Source: Pseudomonas allokribbensis
GTDB taxonomy: Bacteria > Pseudomonadota > Gammaproteobacteria > Pseudomonadales > Pseudomonadaceae
Direction of reading: 5' to 3'
Length of the DNA: 64,000 nucleotides
Assembly: GCF_014863605.1 (NCBI RefSeq)
Contig: NZ_CP062252.1
Coordinates: forward strand, 3,977,001-4,041,000
Shown: one piece after another, positions 1 to 9,159 of the stretch
Numbering within the stretch: the stretch's first letter is position 1
Layout: each line of letters opens with the position of its first letter
Translations under genes and position numbers: made by a program
The notes under the pieces: generated by a model
What the model saw: only the letters and a program-made list of their open reading frames with translations
The model's database searches: none
Told to the model about the DNA's origin: nothing

Positions 1-20
1 ACCGACACGAGTGACTCATC

Positions 21-272
21 ATGAAAACCCTGATCCTTGCCTTCACCGCCCTCCTCGCCACTGGCACCGTGTTCGCCGCCGAAATGCCGGACAACACGGT
101 CATTCACGACACCAACGGCTTCTACGTGCACCTGGATGTCGACAAAGTCCTCTCCAGCACCGATATTTCCCAAGCCTGCGGCGTCATTCCCGCACGACTC
201 AACTACCTCGACCACCAGGGCCGCGAACATGTGCTGGACTATCAAGTGCAAGGCAGCGGTTGCACCAACTGA
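21..272 (+). CDS. DUF2790 small periplasmic protein
   Basis: 83 residues with a clear N-terminal signal peptide (MKTLILAFTALLATGTVFAA, cleavage after Ala-Ala at about residue 20). The short mature domain carries two cysteines, in SQACG and GSGCTN near the C-terminus, that could form a disulfide. The family is known from Pseudomonas, where such peptides often sit beside metal-responsive two-component genes, as here: the response regulator starts 19 bases downstream. The product is probably exported to the periplasm. Molecular role is unknown; a link to metal stress is inferred from context only. Confidence 0.75.
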   Translation: MKTLILAFTALLATGTVFAAEMPDNTVIHDTNGFYVHLDVDKVLSSTDISQACGVIPARLNYLDHQGREHVLDYQVQGSGCTN

Positions 273-291
273 CCAGTGAGGCGCAGTGCCC

Positions 292-963
292 ATGAATATC
301 CTTGTCGTCGAAGACGAACCCAAGGCCGGCAATTACCTGCTCAACGGCTTGCAGGAACTGGGTTACAACGTAAGCCTGGCCCGTGACGGCGCCGACGGTC
401 TGCACCTGGCGCTGGAACACGACTTCGACGTGATCGTGCTGGACGTGATGATGCCCAAAATGGATGGCTGGGAAGTTCTGCGCCGGCTGCGCAAGGAAGC
501 CGACACGCCGGTGCTGTTCCTCACCGCCCGCGACGACATCGCGGATCGGGTCAAAGGCCTGGAACTGGGCGCCGACGACTACCTGATCAAACCGTTTTCC
601 TTCGCCGAACTGGTGGCGCGCCTGCGCACCCTGACCCGGCGCGGGCCGATCCATGAAGAAGAGCAATTGCAGGTGGCCGACTTGCAGATCGACGTGCTCA
701 AACGCCGGGTCACCCGCGCCGGCAGCCGGATCACCCTGACCAACAAGGAATTCGCCTTGCTGCAACTGTTCGCCACCCACACCGGCCAGGTGCTGTCGCG
801 TTCGCTGATCGCCTCGCGGGTGTGGGACATGAACTTCGACAGCGACACCAATGTGGTCGATGTCGCCGTACGCCGCCTGCGGGCGAAGATCGACGACCCG
901 TTCCCGCTCAAGCTGATCCACAGCGTGCGCGGCATCGGCTACCGCTTCGACACCCAGCCATGA
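292..963 (+). CDS. heavy-metal type response regulator, OmpR/PhoB family
   Basis: 223 residues. An N-terminal receiver has acidic residues near positions 8-9, the phospho-acceptor Asp near residue 51 (VIVLDVMMP) and the conserved Lys in [10 protein letters not shown]-terminal winged helix ends in the typical SVRGIGYRF motif. It resembles the CopR/CzcR/IrlR class that controls copper or other metal resistance. I prefer the ATG at 292 because GAGG lies about ten bases upstream; the in-frame GTG at 286 would sit too close to it. The stop overlaps the start of the sensor kinase by an ATGA, which implies translational coupling. The metal sensed cannot be read from the sequence. Confidence 0.9.
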   Translation: MNILVVEDEPKAGNYLLNGLQELGYNVSLARDGADGLHLALEHDFDVIVLDVMMPKMDGWEVLRRLRKEADTPVLFLTARDDIADRVKGLELGADDYLIKPFSFAELVARLRTLTRRGPIHEEEQLQVADLQIDVLKRRVTRAGSRITLTNKEFALLQLFATHTGQVLSRSLIASRVWDMNFDSDTNVVDVAVRRLRAKIDDPFPLKLIHSVRGIGYRFDTQP

Positions 964-2375
964 AAGTCACCGGCACTTACTCCCTGACCTTGCGTCTGGC
1001 GCTGGTGTTCGCGGTGCTCGCCTTTGCTGCGCTGGCAGGCCTGGGCGCGGCGCTTTACAACCAGCTGGAAGAACAACTGACCCGCCGCGACGACATCCAG
1101 TTGGTCAGCCGCATCGATCAGTTGCGCACCATCCTCAACGACAGCAACACCCTGGAGTTGATCAAGAACAAACCGGCGCTGTTTCAGAACATGCTGGGCA
1201 ACCGCGAAGCGCTGTTGACCATCGGCGCGCCGGGGCAACCGCCCTTGTTCGTGGTCAACCCCAGCGACCTGGCACTGCCGAGTGTGCCCGCCGTGCCGGT
1301 CGACCATGTAATGGCCCTCAACGACGTGCAGCATTTGCCGAGCATCAACGGAGTGCCGTTCTCGGCGGTGGCAGCCAGTATCGACTCCGGCGACCAGGGC
1401 AATCTGCAAGTGCTGATCGGCAAGGTGATGAGCGAACGCACGGCGATGCTCGCCAACTACCGACTCAGCGTGTACGGCCTGGCGTCATTGGCAGCAATTG
1501 TCCTGGCGCTGGTGGGCTGCCTGCTGGTGTATCGCGGCCTGCTGCCGTTGCGGCGGATTGCCCGGCATGCCCACGGGATCGGCATCGCCAACCTCGGCGA
1601 ACGTCTCGACCGCCACGGCACGCCCCGGGAATTGCAGCCGATGATCGAAGCCTTCAATGCGATGCTGGACCGGCTCGACCGAGGTGTTGCGCAACTGAGC
1701 CAGGTCTCCACCGACATGGCCCACGAACTGCGCACGCCGATCAACAATTTGCTCGGTGAAACCCAGGTCGCCCTGCAACAGCACCGTAGCGTCGACGCCT
1801 ATCAACAGCTGCTCGCCTCTAACGTCGAAGAACTCGAACGGCTGGCGCGGATGCTCGACAACATGCTGTTTCTCGCCCGCACCGACCCGGCCAGTGCCTT
1901 GAGCCAGCGTCAGGAGCTGGACGCCTGCGATGAGATGCAGCGCATCGCCGATTACTTCGAAGGATTGGCGGCGGATGTCGGCATCAGCATCGAGGCCCGA
2001 GGCAGCGGCGTGATCTGGGCCGAACCGATGTTGCTGCGTCGGGCCCTGGCCAATCTGTGCGCCAACGCGATCAAGTACGGCGCAGCGGATTCGACGATGC
2101 AGGTTGAGGCCATTGCCGAATCGGACGGCAGCTATCTGCGGGTGCGCAATCAGGGCGCGACGATTCCTGCCGAACATCTGTCGCGGCTGTTCGAACGTTT
2201 CTACCGCGCCGACCCGTCCCGTGAGCGTTCGGCCCAATCCAACGGTCTGGGTCTGTCGATCGTGGCGACCATCATGCAATTGCATCAGGGCCGCTACAGC
2301 GTCAGCAGCGCTGATGGTGTCACCTGCTTTGAGCTGTTTTTTCCAGCCCGGGAGACGCGAGACGCAGGTGTGTGA
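960..2375 (+). CDS. heavy-metal sensor histidine kinase
   Basis: 471 residues. A first membrane segment at about residues 12-32 is followed by a periplasmic sensor region of about 130 residues and a second membrane segment near residues 165-190. Then come a HAMP linker, the H-box [14 protein letters not shown], an N-box ([13 protein letters not shown]) and a G-box ([14 protein letters not shown]). This is the CusS/CopS/IrlS arrangement, and it should phosphorylate the regulator encoded immediately upstream. It starts at the ATG overlapping that gene's stop. Its last 56 bases overlap the 3' end of the convergent MFS gene. The specific metal is not determinable. Confidence 0.9.
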   Translation: MKVTGTYSLTLRLALVFAVLAFAALAGLGAALYNQLEEQLTRRDDIQLVSRIDQLRTILNDSNTLELIKNKPALFQNMLGNREALLTIGAPGQPPLFVVNPSDLALPSVPAVPVDHVMALNDVQHLPSINGVPFSAVAASIDSGDQGNLQVLIGKVMSERTAMLANYRLSVYGLASLAAIVLALVGCLLVYRGLLPLRRIARHAHGIGIANLGERLDRHGTPRELQPMIEAFNAMLDRLDRGVAQLSQVSTDMAHELRTPINNLLGETQVALQQHRSVDAYQQLLASNVEELERLARMLDNMLFLARTDPASALSQRQELDACDEMQRIADYFEGLAADVGISIEARGSGVIWAEPMLLRRALANLCANAIKYGAADSTMQVEAIAESDGSYLRVRNQGATIPAEHLSRLFERFYRADPSRERSAQSNGLGLSIVATIMQLHQGRYSVSSADGVTCFELFFPARETRDAGV

Positions 2376-3720
2376 GGGCTCCGAGCGCAAGCGCCGCGAC
2401 CATCAACGCCGTGGCAACGCCGAAGGTCATGTGCAATCCGCCAGCGATAACCGCCGCTGACGCCTGAGTCGGATCGTCCGTGGCCAGGGCAAACACCGCG
2501 CCCATCGCCGCCGCCCCGGTGATCAAGCCCAGATTGCGCGCCAGCCCGAGCATGGCCGAGACCACCCCGCGCTGATCCTGAGCGACGCCGGACATCAACC
2601 CGGTGTTGTTGGCGGCCTGGAACAGCGCATAACTCAAGGCCACCAGCGTTATCGGCAACACATATGCAAACACCCCGAAACTCATCGGCAACAACGCCAA
2701 CAGTCCGCAACCGCAGGCCAGTCCGAGCAGCGCACCCGGCACCATCCGCCGCGCACCGAAACGATCCACCAGACGCCCCGCCGGTACACCGCTGAACGCC
2801 GCCAACAGTGGCCCGATCGACAACACCAAGCCGACCTGAGTGCTGGAAAGGCTCAGTCCTCGGCTCAAGTAAAACGGCCCGACCACCAGTGTGGTCATCA
2901 TGACCGTCGTCACCAGTAACGTCAGCGCCAGACTGCTGCTTATTCGTGTGTCGGTGAACAATGACAGGTGAATCAGCGGCGCCTTGCTCTTCATCTCGAC
3001 AAGGACGAACAACCCCACGCCCAACAGACTGAGCAACAGCAACGACCGGGTGAACCCTTCAATCGTCATCGCCAGTGCATAGGCCGCCAGCGTCAACATC
3101 AGCACGGCGGTGCCCGGATAATCAAACGCAACAGGCGAGCGTACGGTTCGATTCTTCGGCAGATAGCGATACACCAGCCATGCATTGAGCAACCCCAATG
3201 GCACGTTGATCACAAAGATCGACTGCCAGCCGACATGCGCCATCAACAGCCCACCGAGCGACGGCCCGAGGGTGGTGCCGGTGGCCGACATGGTAGCCAG
3301 CAACCCCATTGCACTGCCGGCCCGGGATTTGGGCACCGCATCGGCTACCAACGCCACCGTCAACGCGAACATGATCGCTGCACCCAGGCCTTGCACCGCT
3401 CGCGCACCGATCAGCCAGGCAAGGCTCGGCGCCAGTGCGCAAGCCAGCGAAGCGGCGGTAAAAATGCCGATGCCGATCAACAGCAAGCGCCGCCGACCGA
3501 AGCCGTCACCCAGCCGCCCGACACTGACAATCAACGTGGTGACCGCCAGCAGATAGGCCAGCACGATCCACTGCACTTGTTGAAACGTCGCATCGAACGC
3601 CGCCGCCAACGTGGGCAATCCGGCGTTGGCAATGCTGGTGTCCAGCGATGGCATCAACATCGACAGCGCCAGACTGGTCAACGCCCAGCGGGCTGAAGGG
3701 CTCAGGGGTTCTCGGTGCAT
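2320..3720 (-). CDS. MFS drug/solute exporter, DHA2-like (14 TM)
   Basis: 466 residues from the ATG at 3720; a TTG at 3738 would add six residues. The protein is almost wholly hydrophobic with the MFS motif A (VGRLGDGFGRRR) after the second segment. A first-helix motif (MLMPSLDTSIANAGLPTLA) resembles the DHA2 signature of proton-coupled multidrug exporters such as EmrB and QacA. A weak GTGAG precedes the ATG. It is divergent from the LysR gene at 3824, a common regulator-exporter arrangement, so that LysR protein probably controls it. The 3' end overlaps the sensor kinase gene by 56 bases in opposite orientation. The substrate is unknown. Confidence 0.85.
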   Translation of the reverse strand: MHREPLSPSARWALTSLALSMLMPSLDTSIANAGLPTLAAAFDATFQQVQWIVLAYLLAVTTLIVSVGRLGDGFGRRRLLLIGIGIFTAASLACALAPSLAWLIGARAVQGLGAAIMFALTVALVADAVPKSRAGSAMGLLATMSATGTTLGPSLGGLLMAHVGWQSIFVINVPLGLLNAWLVYRYLPKNRTVRSPVAFDYPGTAVLMLTLAAYALAMTIEGFTRSLLLLSLLGVGLFVLVEMKSKAPLIHLSLFTDTRISSSLALTLLVTTVMMTTLVVGPFYLSRGLSLSSTQVGLVLSIGPLLAAFSGVPAGRLVDRFGARRMVPGALLGLACGCGLLALLPMSFGVFAYVLPITLVALSYALFQAANNTGLMSGVAQDQRGVVSAMLGLARNLGLITGAAAMGAVFALATDDPTQASAAVIAGGLHMTFGVATALMVAALALGALTHLRLASPGLEKTAQSR

Positions 3721-3823
3721 GGGGGGCTCACAGGGCAAAGGTCATGGGACATAGCCTGAGCCTCGACAATACAAGGCGCAAGACGCATGCTTTGCACTTG
3801 ATACCTGCATGGAACGCCATGTC

Positions 3824-4711
3824 ATGAATGCGCCGGACCTGAACCTGTTGATCACCCTCGACGTGCTGCTGAGCGAAGGCAGCGTGGCCCGCGCCGCCGA
3901 GCGCCTGCGCCTGAGCCCGTCAGCCATGAGCCGGGCGCTGGCCCGCCTGCGGGAAACCACCGGGGATCCGCTGCTGGTACGCGCCGGTCGCGGACTGGTG
4001 CCAACCCCGCGTGCGCTGGAGTTGCGCGACCGGGTCAGCTATCTGGTACAGGAAGCCGAAGCGGTTCTGCGTCCGGCAGAAGTGCTCGATCCCGGCCAGT
4101 TGCGGCGCACCTTCACCCTGCGCAACACCGACGGGTTTGTCGAAACCTTTGCCGCCGCCCTGCTCGCCCGCATCGCCGAAGAGGCGCCCGACGTGCGACT
4201 GCGTTTTGTGCAAAAGGCTGACAAGGACAGCACACTGCTGCGCGAAGGCCGGGTGGATCTGGAAACCGGCGTGGTCGATGACAGCACCGACCCGACGTTG
4301 CACAGTCGCATCCTGTTCCGCGATCAGTGGATCGGTGTGGTGCGTGAGGGGCATCCGTTGAGCAGCGGCAAGGTCAGCGCCAAACGCTTCGCTGCAGGCC
4401 AGCACATTCTGGTGTCACGACGCGGGCGCAGCAGCGGCCCGGTGGACGAGGCGCTGCTCGCCTTCGGCCTGACGCGGGACATCGTCACTTCGTTCGGCGG
4501 CTTTTCGGCAGCGCTGACGCTGGTCCGTGAATCGGACCTGATCGCCACCGTTCCGGAACGTCACACCAGCAAACTGCGCACGGGTCTGCACAGTTTCGCC
4601 CTGCCGTTGCGCATGCCGGACATCAGCGTGTCCATGCTCTGGCATCCACGCATGGACGCCGATCCGGCGCATCGCTGGTTGCGCAACTGTGTGCGGGAAG
4701 TCTGCGCCTAG
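3824..4711 (+). CDS. LysR-family transcriptional regulator
   Basis: 295 residues. The N-terminal winged helix-turn-helix (LNLLITLDVLLSEGSVARAAERL then SPSAMSRALARLRETTGDPLLVR) is the standard LysR DNA-binding domain. The remainder is a periplasmic-binding-protein-like effector domain. I chose the second ATG at 3824, preceded by GGAACG seven bases upstream; an upstream in-frame ATG at 3809 adds five residues. It is divergent from the MFS exporter, its most likely target. Its stop codon lies in a CTAG shared with the stop of the convergent hydrolase gene. The inducer is unknown. Confidence 0.88.
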   Translation: MNAPDLNLLITLDVLLSEGSVARAAERLRLSPSAMSRALARLRETTGDPLLVRAGRGLVPTPRALELRDRVSYLVQEAEAVLRPAEVLDPGQLRRTFTLRNTDGFVETFAAALLARIAEEAPDVRLRFVQKADKDSTLLREGRVDLETGVVDDSTDPTLHSRILFRDQWIGVVREGHPLSSGKVSAKRFAAGQHILVSRRGRSSGPVDEALLAFGLTRDIVTSFGGFSAALTLVRESDLIATVPERHTSKLRTGLHSFALPLRMPDISVSMLWHPRMDADPAHRWLRNCVREVCA

Positions 4712-5328
4712 CGCGCATCCCCGCCAGCAGGTTTGTAAAACAGGAATTTCTTGGTCTCGGCGGTCTTGGTGTACTTCTTGGCCCAACTCGGGTCGACGTT
4801 GTGGTCATGAAAGTACAGCGCGCCATGGGTGCGATCCGTGAGCTGGCGGTTCAGCGCCTTACCGGCGATCTCCTTGGCCAGCGCGTATTCGGCGTCTTCC
4901 TTGACCTGATCGGACTTGCCATCGCACCACCAGGAAAACTGGCAACTCTTGGTTTCCGAGCCCTGCTTGACCACCTCGCACACGGTGCCTGGAAAACCGT
5001 CATGGCCGAGGCGATTCATCACCACGTTGGCCACGGCTTCCATTTCCGCCGTGTCCTTGCCCTTGGCTTCCCAATAGATGCTGCGCGCCAGGCAGGTGAT
5101 CGGGTCGTCGAGCGGCGCGGTGCCGGCCGGGTCGACGGCTTGCACCTCTTTGGGGGTGATGGCTTCGGACTTCGGCGCCGGAGGCGCATCGGGTTTGTCG
5201 GCAGCCTTCTCTTCCAGTACCTCGGCTTTCGCTTCGGCCTTTTCCTTGATCGGCGCCTGATCGGTGGCCAATGCCGCGCCGCTCAGCAGGGTCAACACAA
5301 GACAACAGATCAGCCCGTGCAATTTCAT
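4708..5328 (-). CDS. SleB-type cell wall hydrolase (Hydrolase_2)
   Basis: 206 residues with a signal peptide (MKLHGLICCLVLTLLSGAALA). A Lys/Glu/Ala/Pro-rich linker spans about residues 25-70. The C-terminal domain (LARSIYWEAKGKDTAEMEAVANVVMNR, then CEVVKQG...CQFSWWCDG) matches the Hydrolase_2/SleB family of peptidoglycan hydrolases, where the Glu of WEA is the presumed catalytic acid. Three cysteines in the C-terminal domain may be disulfide-bonded in the periplasm. The gene is monocistronic and convergent with the LysR gene. The family also includes spore germination enzymes; here it would be a periplasmic muralytic enzyme. Confidence 0.85.
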   Translation of the reverse strand: MKLHGLICCLVLTLLSGAALATDQAPIKEKAEAKAEVLEEKAADKPDAPPAPKSEAITPKEVQAVDPAGTAPLDDPITCLARSIYWEAKGKDTAEMEAVANVVMNRLGHDGFPGTVCEVVKQGSETKSCQFSWWCDGKSDQVKEDAEYALAKEIAGKALNRQLTDRTHGALYFHDHNVDPSWAKKYTKTAETKKFLFYKPAGGDAR

Positions 5329-5528
5329 GATCGATTCTTCCGGCAGCGCCCGTTGCGGGCAAAGTGTTACGTGGCTGAGACGCCCGGATTCCGGGGCCCT
5401 CGCAGAGGGTAGACGGCAGAGTCGGCGGCATCGTTCCGCAGAAAAAACCGCTCGGTGAAGAAAAAGACATTGCGCGAACCCGGGGCCTTTCGCGCATCAT
5501 GGGCGCACTCAGCCCAAGGGAGATTTCC

Positions 5529-6380
5529 ATGCGCTTCATGCCATCCGTTCTGCGACTCGCCGTGTTGTCCACGGGACTGGCGTTGGCCACCTCGGCCATG
5601 GCTACCGACGAGTCGCAACTGGTCGAGTCGATCAACAGCTACCGCAGCCAACCGCAGCGTTGCGGCACGCAGGCGTCCAGTGAGTTGCCGCCGCTGTCGG
5701 CCGACCCGCGCCTGATTCTGCCGGCCAGCGGCGTCGTCGATCTGCAGCAGGCGATGGCCAGCGCCAGCTACCCGATGGTCAATGTGCAGGCGATTACCCT
5801 CAACGGTCCTAGGGATGCGGCGTCAGCGATGAAGGCGATTCAGGAGAGCTTCTGTCAGGTGGTGCTGGATCCGCAGTTCGTCGATATCGGCGTCAGCCGG
5901 GCTGACCGTGACTGGCGCATCACGCTGGCCCGACCGCTGCTATCGGCGCGTCTGGGCGACGGGCAAGCCGAAGGCCAGAAGTTGCTGACACAGCTCAACG
6001 CTGCCCGCAGCCAGCCACGCCAGTGCGGCGGCCAGGCCTTCTCGGCCGCCGCGCCGCTGGCGTGGAACGCAGTGCTCGGCGGTGTGGCGCAGGATCACAG
6101 CCGTCAGATGGCCAACAACAATTATTTCGACCACAAGGACCGCGACGGCCGTACCCCCGGCGACCGCGCCGAACTGGCCGGGTACAGCGGTCAGCAGGTC
6201 GGCGAGAACATCGCCGCCGGGCAGGATACCGTGCAGAAAGTCGTTGCCGGCTGGCTCGCCAGCCCCGGTCATTGCGCCAACCTGATGAACCCGCAGTACC
6301 GGGAGCTGGGCGCGGCCTATGCCGTCGATCCGAAGAGCAGCGCCGGCATTTACTGGACCGCGATGTTTGGCGGGGATTAA
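5529..6380 (+). CDS. secreted CAP-domain (SCP/PR-1-like) protein with internal duplication
   Basis: 283 residues starting at the ATG preceded by AAGGGAGA; an upstream in-frame ATG at 5499 lacks such a site. A signal peptide (about 23 residues, ending SAMA) targets it to the periplasm or outside. The C-terminal half is a canonical CAP domain, with HSRQMANNNYFDH, GENIAAGQ and a GHCANLMNP motif carrying the conserved His. The N-terminal half begins with SINSYRSQPQRCG, which echoes LNAARSQPRQCG at the start of the C-terminal domain. The protein therefore looks like a degenerate CAP repeat fused to an intact one. Function is unknown. Confidence 0.8.
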   Translation: MRFMPSVLRLAVLSTGLALATSAMATDESQLVESINSYRSQPQRCGTQASSELPPLSADPRLILPASGVVDLQQAMASASYPMVNVQAITLNGPRDAASAMKAIQESFCQVVLDPQFVDIGVSRADRDWRITLARPLLSARLGDGQAEGQKLLTQLNAARSQPRQCGGQAFSAAAPLAWNAVLGGVAQDHSRQMANNNYFDHKDRDGRTPGDRAELAGYSGQQVGENIAAGQDTVQKVVAGWLASPGHCANLMNPQYRELGAAYAVDPKSSAGIYWTAMFGGD

Positions 6381-6432
6381 ACCTCAGGGCACCCTCTCCA
6401 TCTGGGGAGGAAGGAAAATGCAGGCAATAAAA

Positions 6433-6460
6433 AACCGGAGCCAGGCTCCGGTTTTTTTTG
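6433..6460. terminator. bidirectional rho-independent terminator
   Basis: A ten-base-pair GC-rich stem, AACCGGAGCC/GGCTCCGGTT with a one-base loop, is followed by a run of T on the plus strand and flanked by A on the other side. It can end transcription of the CAP gene (plus) and of the cio operon (minus). Confidence 0.85.
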
Positions 6461-6461
6461 G

Positions 6462-6614
6462 TCAGTGGGTTCGCATCCCCGCTGCGTACATCGCCAGCTT
6501 CAGCAGACTCGCCACCACCGCCAGCGAGACCACACTGCCGGACCAGATCAGCAGCAACCAGCCCAGTCGTTTGTACCAGCGGCTTTTCACTTCACGCATT
6601 TCAATGGTAGCCAT
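6462..6614 (-). CDS. DUF2474 / CydX-like small subunit of the cyanide-insensitive oxidase
   Basis: A 50-residue open frame, beginning MATIEMREVKSRWYKRLGWL. Its start overlaps the end of cioB by 14 bases, so it is translationally coupled. It has a basic amphipathic N-terminus followed by one membrane helix (about residues 18-44). This is the layout of DUF2474 proteins and of the CydX-type accessory peptides that stabilise bd-type quinol oxidases. Position as last gene of the cio operon, just before the terminator, supports the same role here. It is short enough to be missed by automatic gene calling. Confidence 0.75.
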   Translation of the reverse strand: MATIEMREVKSRWYKRLGWLLLIWSGSVVSLAVVASLLKLAMYAAGMRTH

Positions 6615-7617
6615 CACCAATCCTCACTTTGCCGCGGAAGACGTAGTAGTTCCAGAAGGTGTACATCAGGATCACCGGCAGAATGAACAGCGCGCCGATC
6701 AGGGCGAACAACTGGCTGGTGGCCGGTGATGCCGCCGCCCACAGGCTGACCGACGGCGGGATGATGTTCGGCCAGATGCTCAACGCCAGACCGATGTAAC
6801 CGAGGAACATCAGCACCAGGGTGAACACGAACGGCCAGTGGGTGTGCCGCTGACGCAGCGAGCGCAGCAGCCCGAACAGCGACAGTGCCGCCAACACCAC
6901 CAGCCCGGCGAACACGGTCAGGTGCGCATGGTTGAACCAGCGGGTGGCCAGTTCCGGGTGCAGTTGCAGCGTCCACGCGCCGATCACCACCACCATCGCC
7001 AGCAGCAGCCACGCCAACGGACGGCTGTAGTGACGCATCCGAGACTCCAACATGCCTTCGGTCTTGACCAGCAGCCAGGTGCTGCCCAGCAACGCGTAAG
7101 CGACCACCAGACCGACACCGCAAACCAGCGGGAACGGTGCCAGCCAGTCGAGACCGCCACCGGCAAACTGCCGATCCACCACCGGAATCCCGGCCACATA
7201 CGCGCCGATCACCACGCCCTGGGAGAACGTCGCCAGCAGCGAACCGCCGATGAACGCCCAGTCCCACAGATAGCGTTTTTCCGCTGGCGCCTTGAAGCGA
7301 AACTCGAACGCAACACCGCGGAAGATCAAACCCGCGAGCATGAAGATCAGCGGCAGATACAGCGCCTCCAGAATCACCCCGTAAGCCAGCGGAAACGCGC
7401 CGTACAGCGCCGCACCGCCGAGCACCAGCCAGGTTTCGTTGCCGTCCCACACGGGTGCGACGGTGTTCATCATCACGTCGCGTTCCTGCTCGTCGCTGAT
7501 CAGCGGAAACAGGATCCCGAGGCCCAGATCGAAGCCGTCCATGATCACGTACATCATCACCCCGAAGGCAATGATCACGCCCCAGATCAACGAGAGATCG
7601 ATACCTTGAATACCCAT
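6601..7617 (-). CDS. cioB: cyanide-insensitive terminal oxidase, subunit II
   Basis: 338 residues, hydrophobic with about eight membrane helices. The N-terminal motifs FGVMMYVIMDGFDLGLGILFP and APVWDGNETWLVLGGAALYGAFP are diagnostic of cytochrome bd subunit II (CydB/CioB). It pairs with subunit I encoded 17 bases upstream to make a quinol:oxygen oxidoreductase in the inner membrane. The companion CioA lacks the long Q-loop, which points to the cyanide-insensitive (CIO) branch rather than classical bd-I. The 3' end overlaps the small DUF2474 gene. Confidence 0.93.
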   Translation of the reverse strand: MGIQGIDLSLIWGVIIAFGVMMYVIMDGFDLGLGILFPLISDEQERDVMMNTVAPVWDGNETWLVLGGAALYGAFPLAYGVILEALYLPLIFMLAGLIFRGVAFEFRFKAPAEKRYLWDWAFIGGSLLATFSQGVVIGAYVAGIPVVDRQFAGGGLDWLAPFPLVCGVGLVVAYALLGSTWLLVKTEGMLESRMRHYSRPLAWLLLAMVVVIGAWTLQLHPELATRWFNHAHLTVFAGLVVLAALSLFGLLRSLRQRHTHWPFVFTLVLMFLGYIGLALSIWPNIIPPSVSLWAAASPATSQLFALIGALFILPVILMYTFWNYYVFRGKVRIGDGYH

Positions 7618-7634
7618 GACTCAACGCTCCTTTA

Positions 7635-9050
7635 TCAGTGGATCCGGGTCGCGGATTCGAGGTTGTCGGTGACCGCCGAGAGAGGCCGGCGCGGGGTCTG
7701 TATCTGGGCGCCTTCAGGCGGGTGTTCGTGGTGCGGCTGCGGGCCTTTGCTCACGAGCTTCATCATGTAGCCGATGCCCACGGTGAACACCGAGCAGTAG
7801 ATGACAACGAACAGCGCCAGCGAGGTACTCATCTGCGCCACCGAGTGATGGGACGCGGCGTCATGGGTACGCATCAGGCCGTACACCACCCACGGCTGAC
7901 GCCCGACTTCAGTGGTGATCCAACCCGCCAGCAACGCGACCAGACCACTCGGCCCCATCAGCAGCACCAGCCGCTGGAAGCCGCGATGACGGTAGACCTT
8001 GCCATTGCGCCGCAACGCCAGGCCCAGCACACCGACGAGGATCATCAACATGCCCAGCCCGGCCATGACGCGAAAGCTCCAGAAGATCACGGTCGAGTTC
8101 GGCCGGTCTTCTTTCGGGAAGCTCTTGAGTGCCGGGATCTGCTTGTCGAGGCTGTGGGTGAGGATCAGGCTGCCGAGGTACGGAATCTCGATGGCGTATT
8201 TGGTCTTCTCCGCCTGCATGTCCGGGATGCCGAACAGCACCAGCGGGGTCGGTCCGTTGTCAGCGTTTTCCCAGTGACCTTCGATTGCAGCGATTTTCGC
8301 CGGTTGATGTTCCAGGGTGTTCAAGCCATGGGCGTCACCGACCACCGCTTGAATCGGCGCCACGATCAGCGCCATCCACAGCGCCATGGAAAACATCTTG
8401 CGCACCGGCTTGGTGTCGTTGCCACGCAGCAAATGCCAGGCCGCCGAAGCGCCGACAAAAAACGCCGTGGCCACGAACGCGGCAATCGCCATGTGCGCCA
8501 GTCGGAACGGGAACGACGGGTTGAACACGATGGCCAGCCAGTCCAGCGGCATCACCCGGCCATCGACGATTTCGAAGCCTTGCGGAGTCTGCATCCAGCT
8601 GTTGGACGCGAGAATCCAGAAGGTCGAGATCAGCGTGCCGATGGCGACCATCACCGTGGCAAAGAAGTGCAAGCCACGGCCCACGCGGTTCCAGCCGAAC
8701 AGCATCACCCCGAGGAACCCGGCCTCGAGGAAGAACGCGGTCAGCACTTCATAGGTCAGCAACGGCCCGGTGACGCTGCCAGCGAAGTCGGAAAATCCGC
8801 TCCAGTTGGTGCCGAACTGGTACGCCATGACCAGACCCGAGACCACACCCATGCCGAAGTTGACGGCGAAGATCTTCGACCAGAAGTGGTAGAGATCCCG
8901 GTAAGTGTCGTTACCGGTTTTCAGCCACAGGCCTTCGAGCACCGCCAGGAAACTCGCCAGGCCAATGGTGATCGCCGGGAAGATGATGTGGAACGAAACC
9001 GTGAACGCGAATTGAATTCGCGCCAGGTCCAGTGCCTCCAGGTTGAACAT
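7635..9050 (-). CDS. cioA: cyanide-insensitive terminal oxidase, subunit I
   Basis: 471 residues from ATG 9050, which follows a GAGGA site; an upstream TTG-type extension is unnecessary. It is a polytopic membrane protein with a haem-ligand His near residue 21 (FTVSFHIIFPAI). The conserved GWITTEVGRQPWVVYG segment and early Q-loop residues are present. The loop between about residues 245 and 310 is short, as in CIO-type rather than classical bd-I oxidases. It carries haems and oxidises ubiquinol. CIO is known to support respiration during cyanide production and oxidative stress in Pseudomonas. I found no convincing Anr box in the 109 bases upstream. Confidence 0.93.
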   Translation of the reverse strand: MFNLEALDLARIQFAFTVSFHIIFPAITIGLASFLAVLEGLWLKTGNDTYRDLYHFWSKIFAVNFGMGVVSGLVMAYQFGTNWSGFSDFAGSVTGPLLTYEVLTAFFLEAGFLGVMLFGWNRVGRGLHFFATVMVAIGTLISTFWILASNSWMQTPQGFEIVDGRVMPLDWLAIVFNPSFPFRLAHMAIAAFVATAFFVGASAAWHLLRGNDTKPVRKMFSMALWMALIVAPIQAVVGDAHGLNTLEHQPAKIAAIEGHWENADNGPTPLVLFGIPDMQAEKTKYAIEIPYLGSLILTHSLDKQIPALKSFPKEDRPNSTVIFWSFRVMAGLGMLMILVGVLGLALRRNGKVYRHRGFQRLVLLMGPSGLVALLAGWITTEVGRQPWVVYGLMRTHDAASHHSVAQMSTSLALFVVIYCSVFTVGIGYMMKLVSKGPQPHHEHPPEGAQIQTPRRPLSAVTDNLESATRIH

Positions 9051-9159
9051 GATGATGTCCTCATCAAGGCTGAAAAGCGGCAGCACACGGCCGGGCCACC
9101 GCCAGGCGTGAACGCCTGCAGCCAGTCAAATTGCAAAAGGGTTGGATCGCGTGGGGCGG

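Noticed and set aside
9040..9075. Possible Anr half-sites before cioA
   Set aside because: TTGATGAGGACATCA has the right halves but wrong spacing for TTGAT-N4-ATCAA, and it overlaps the ribosome site.
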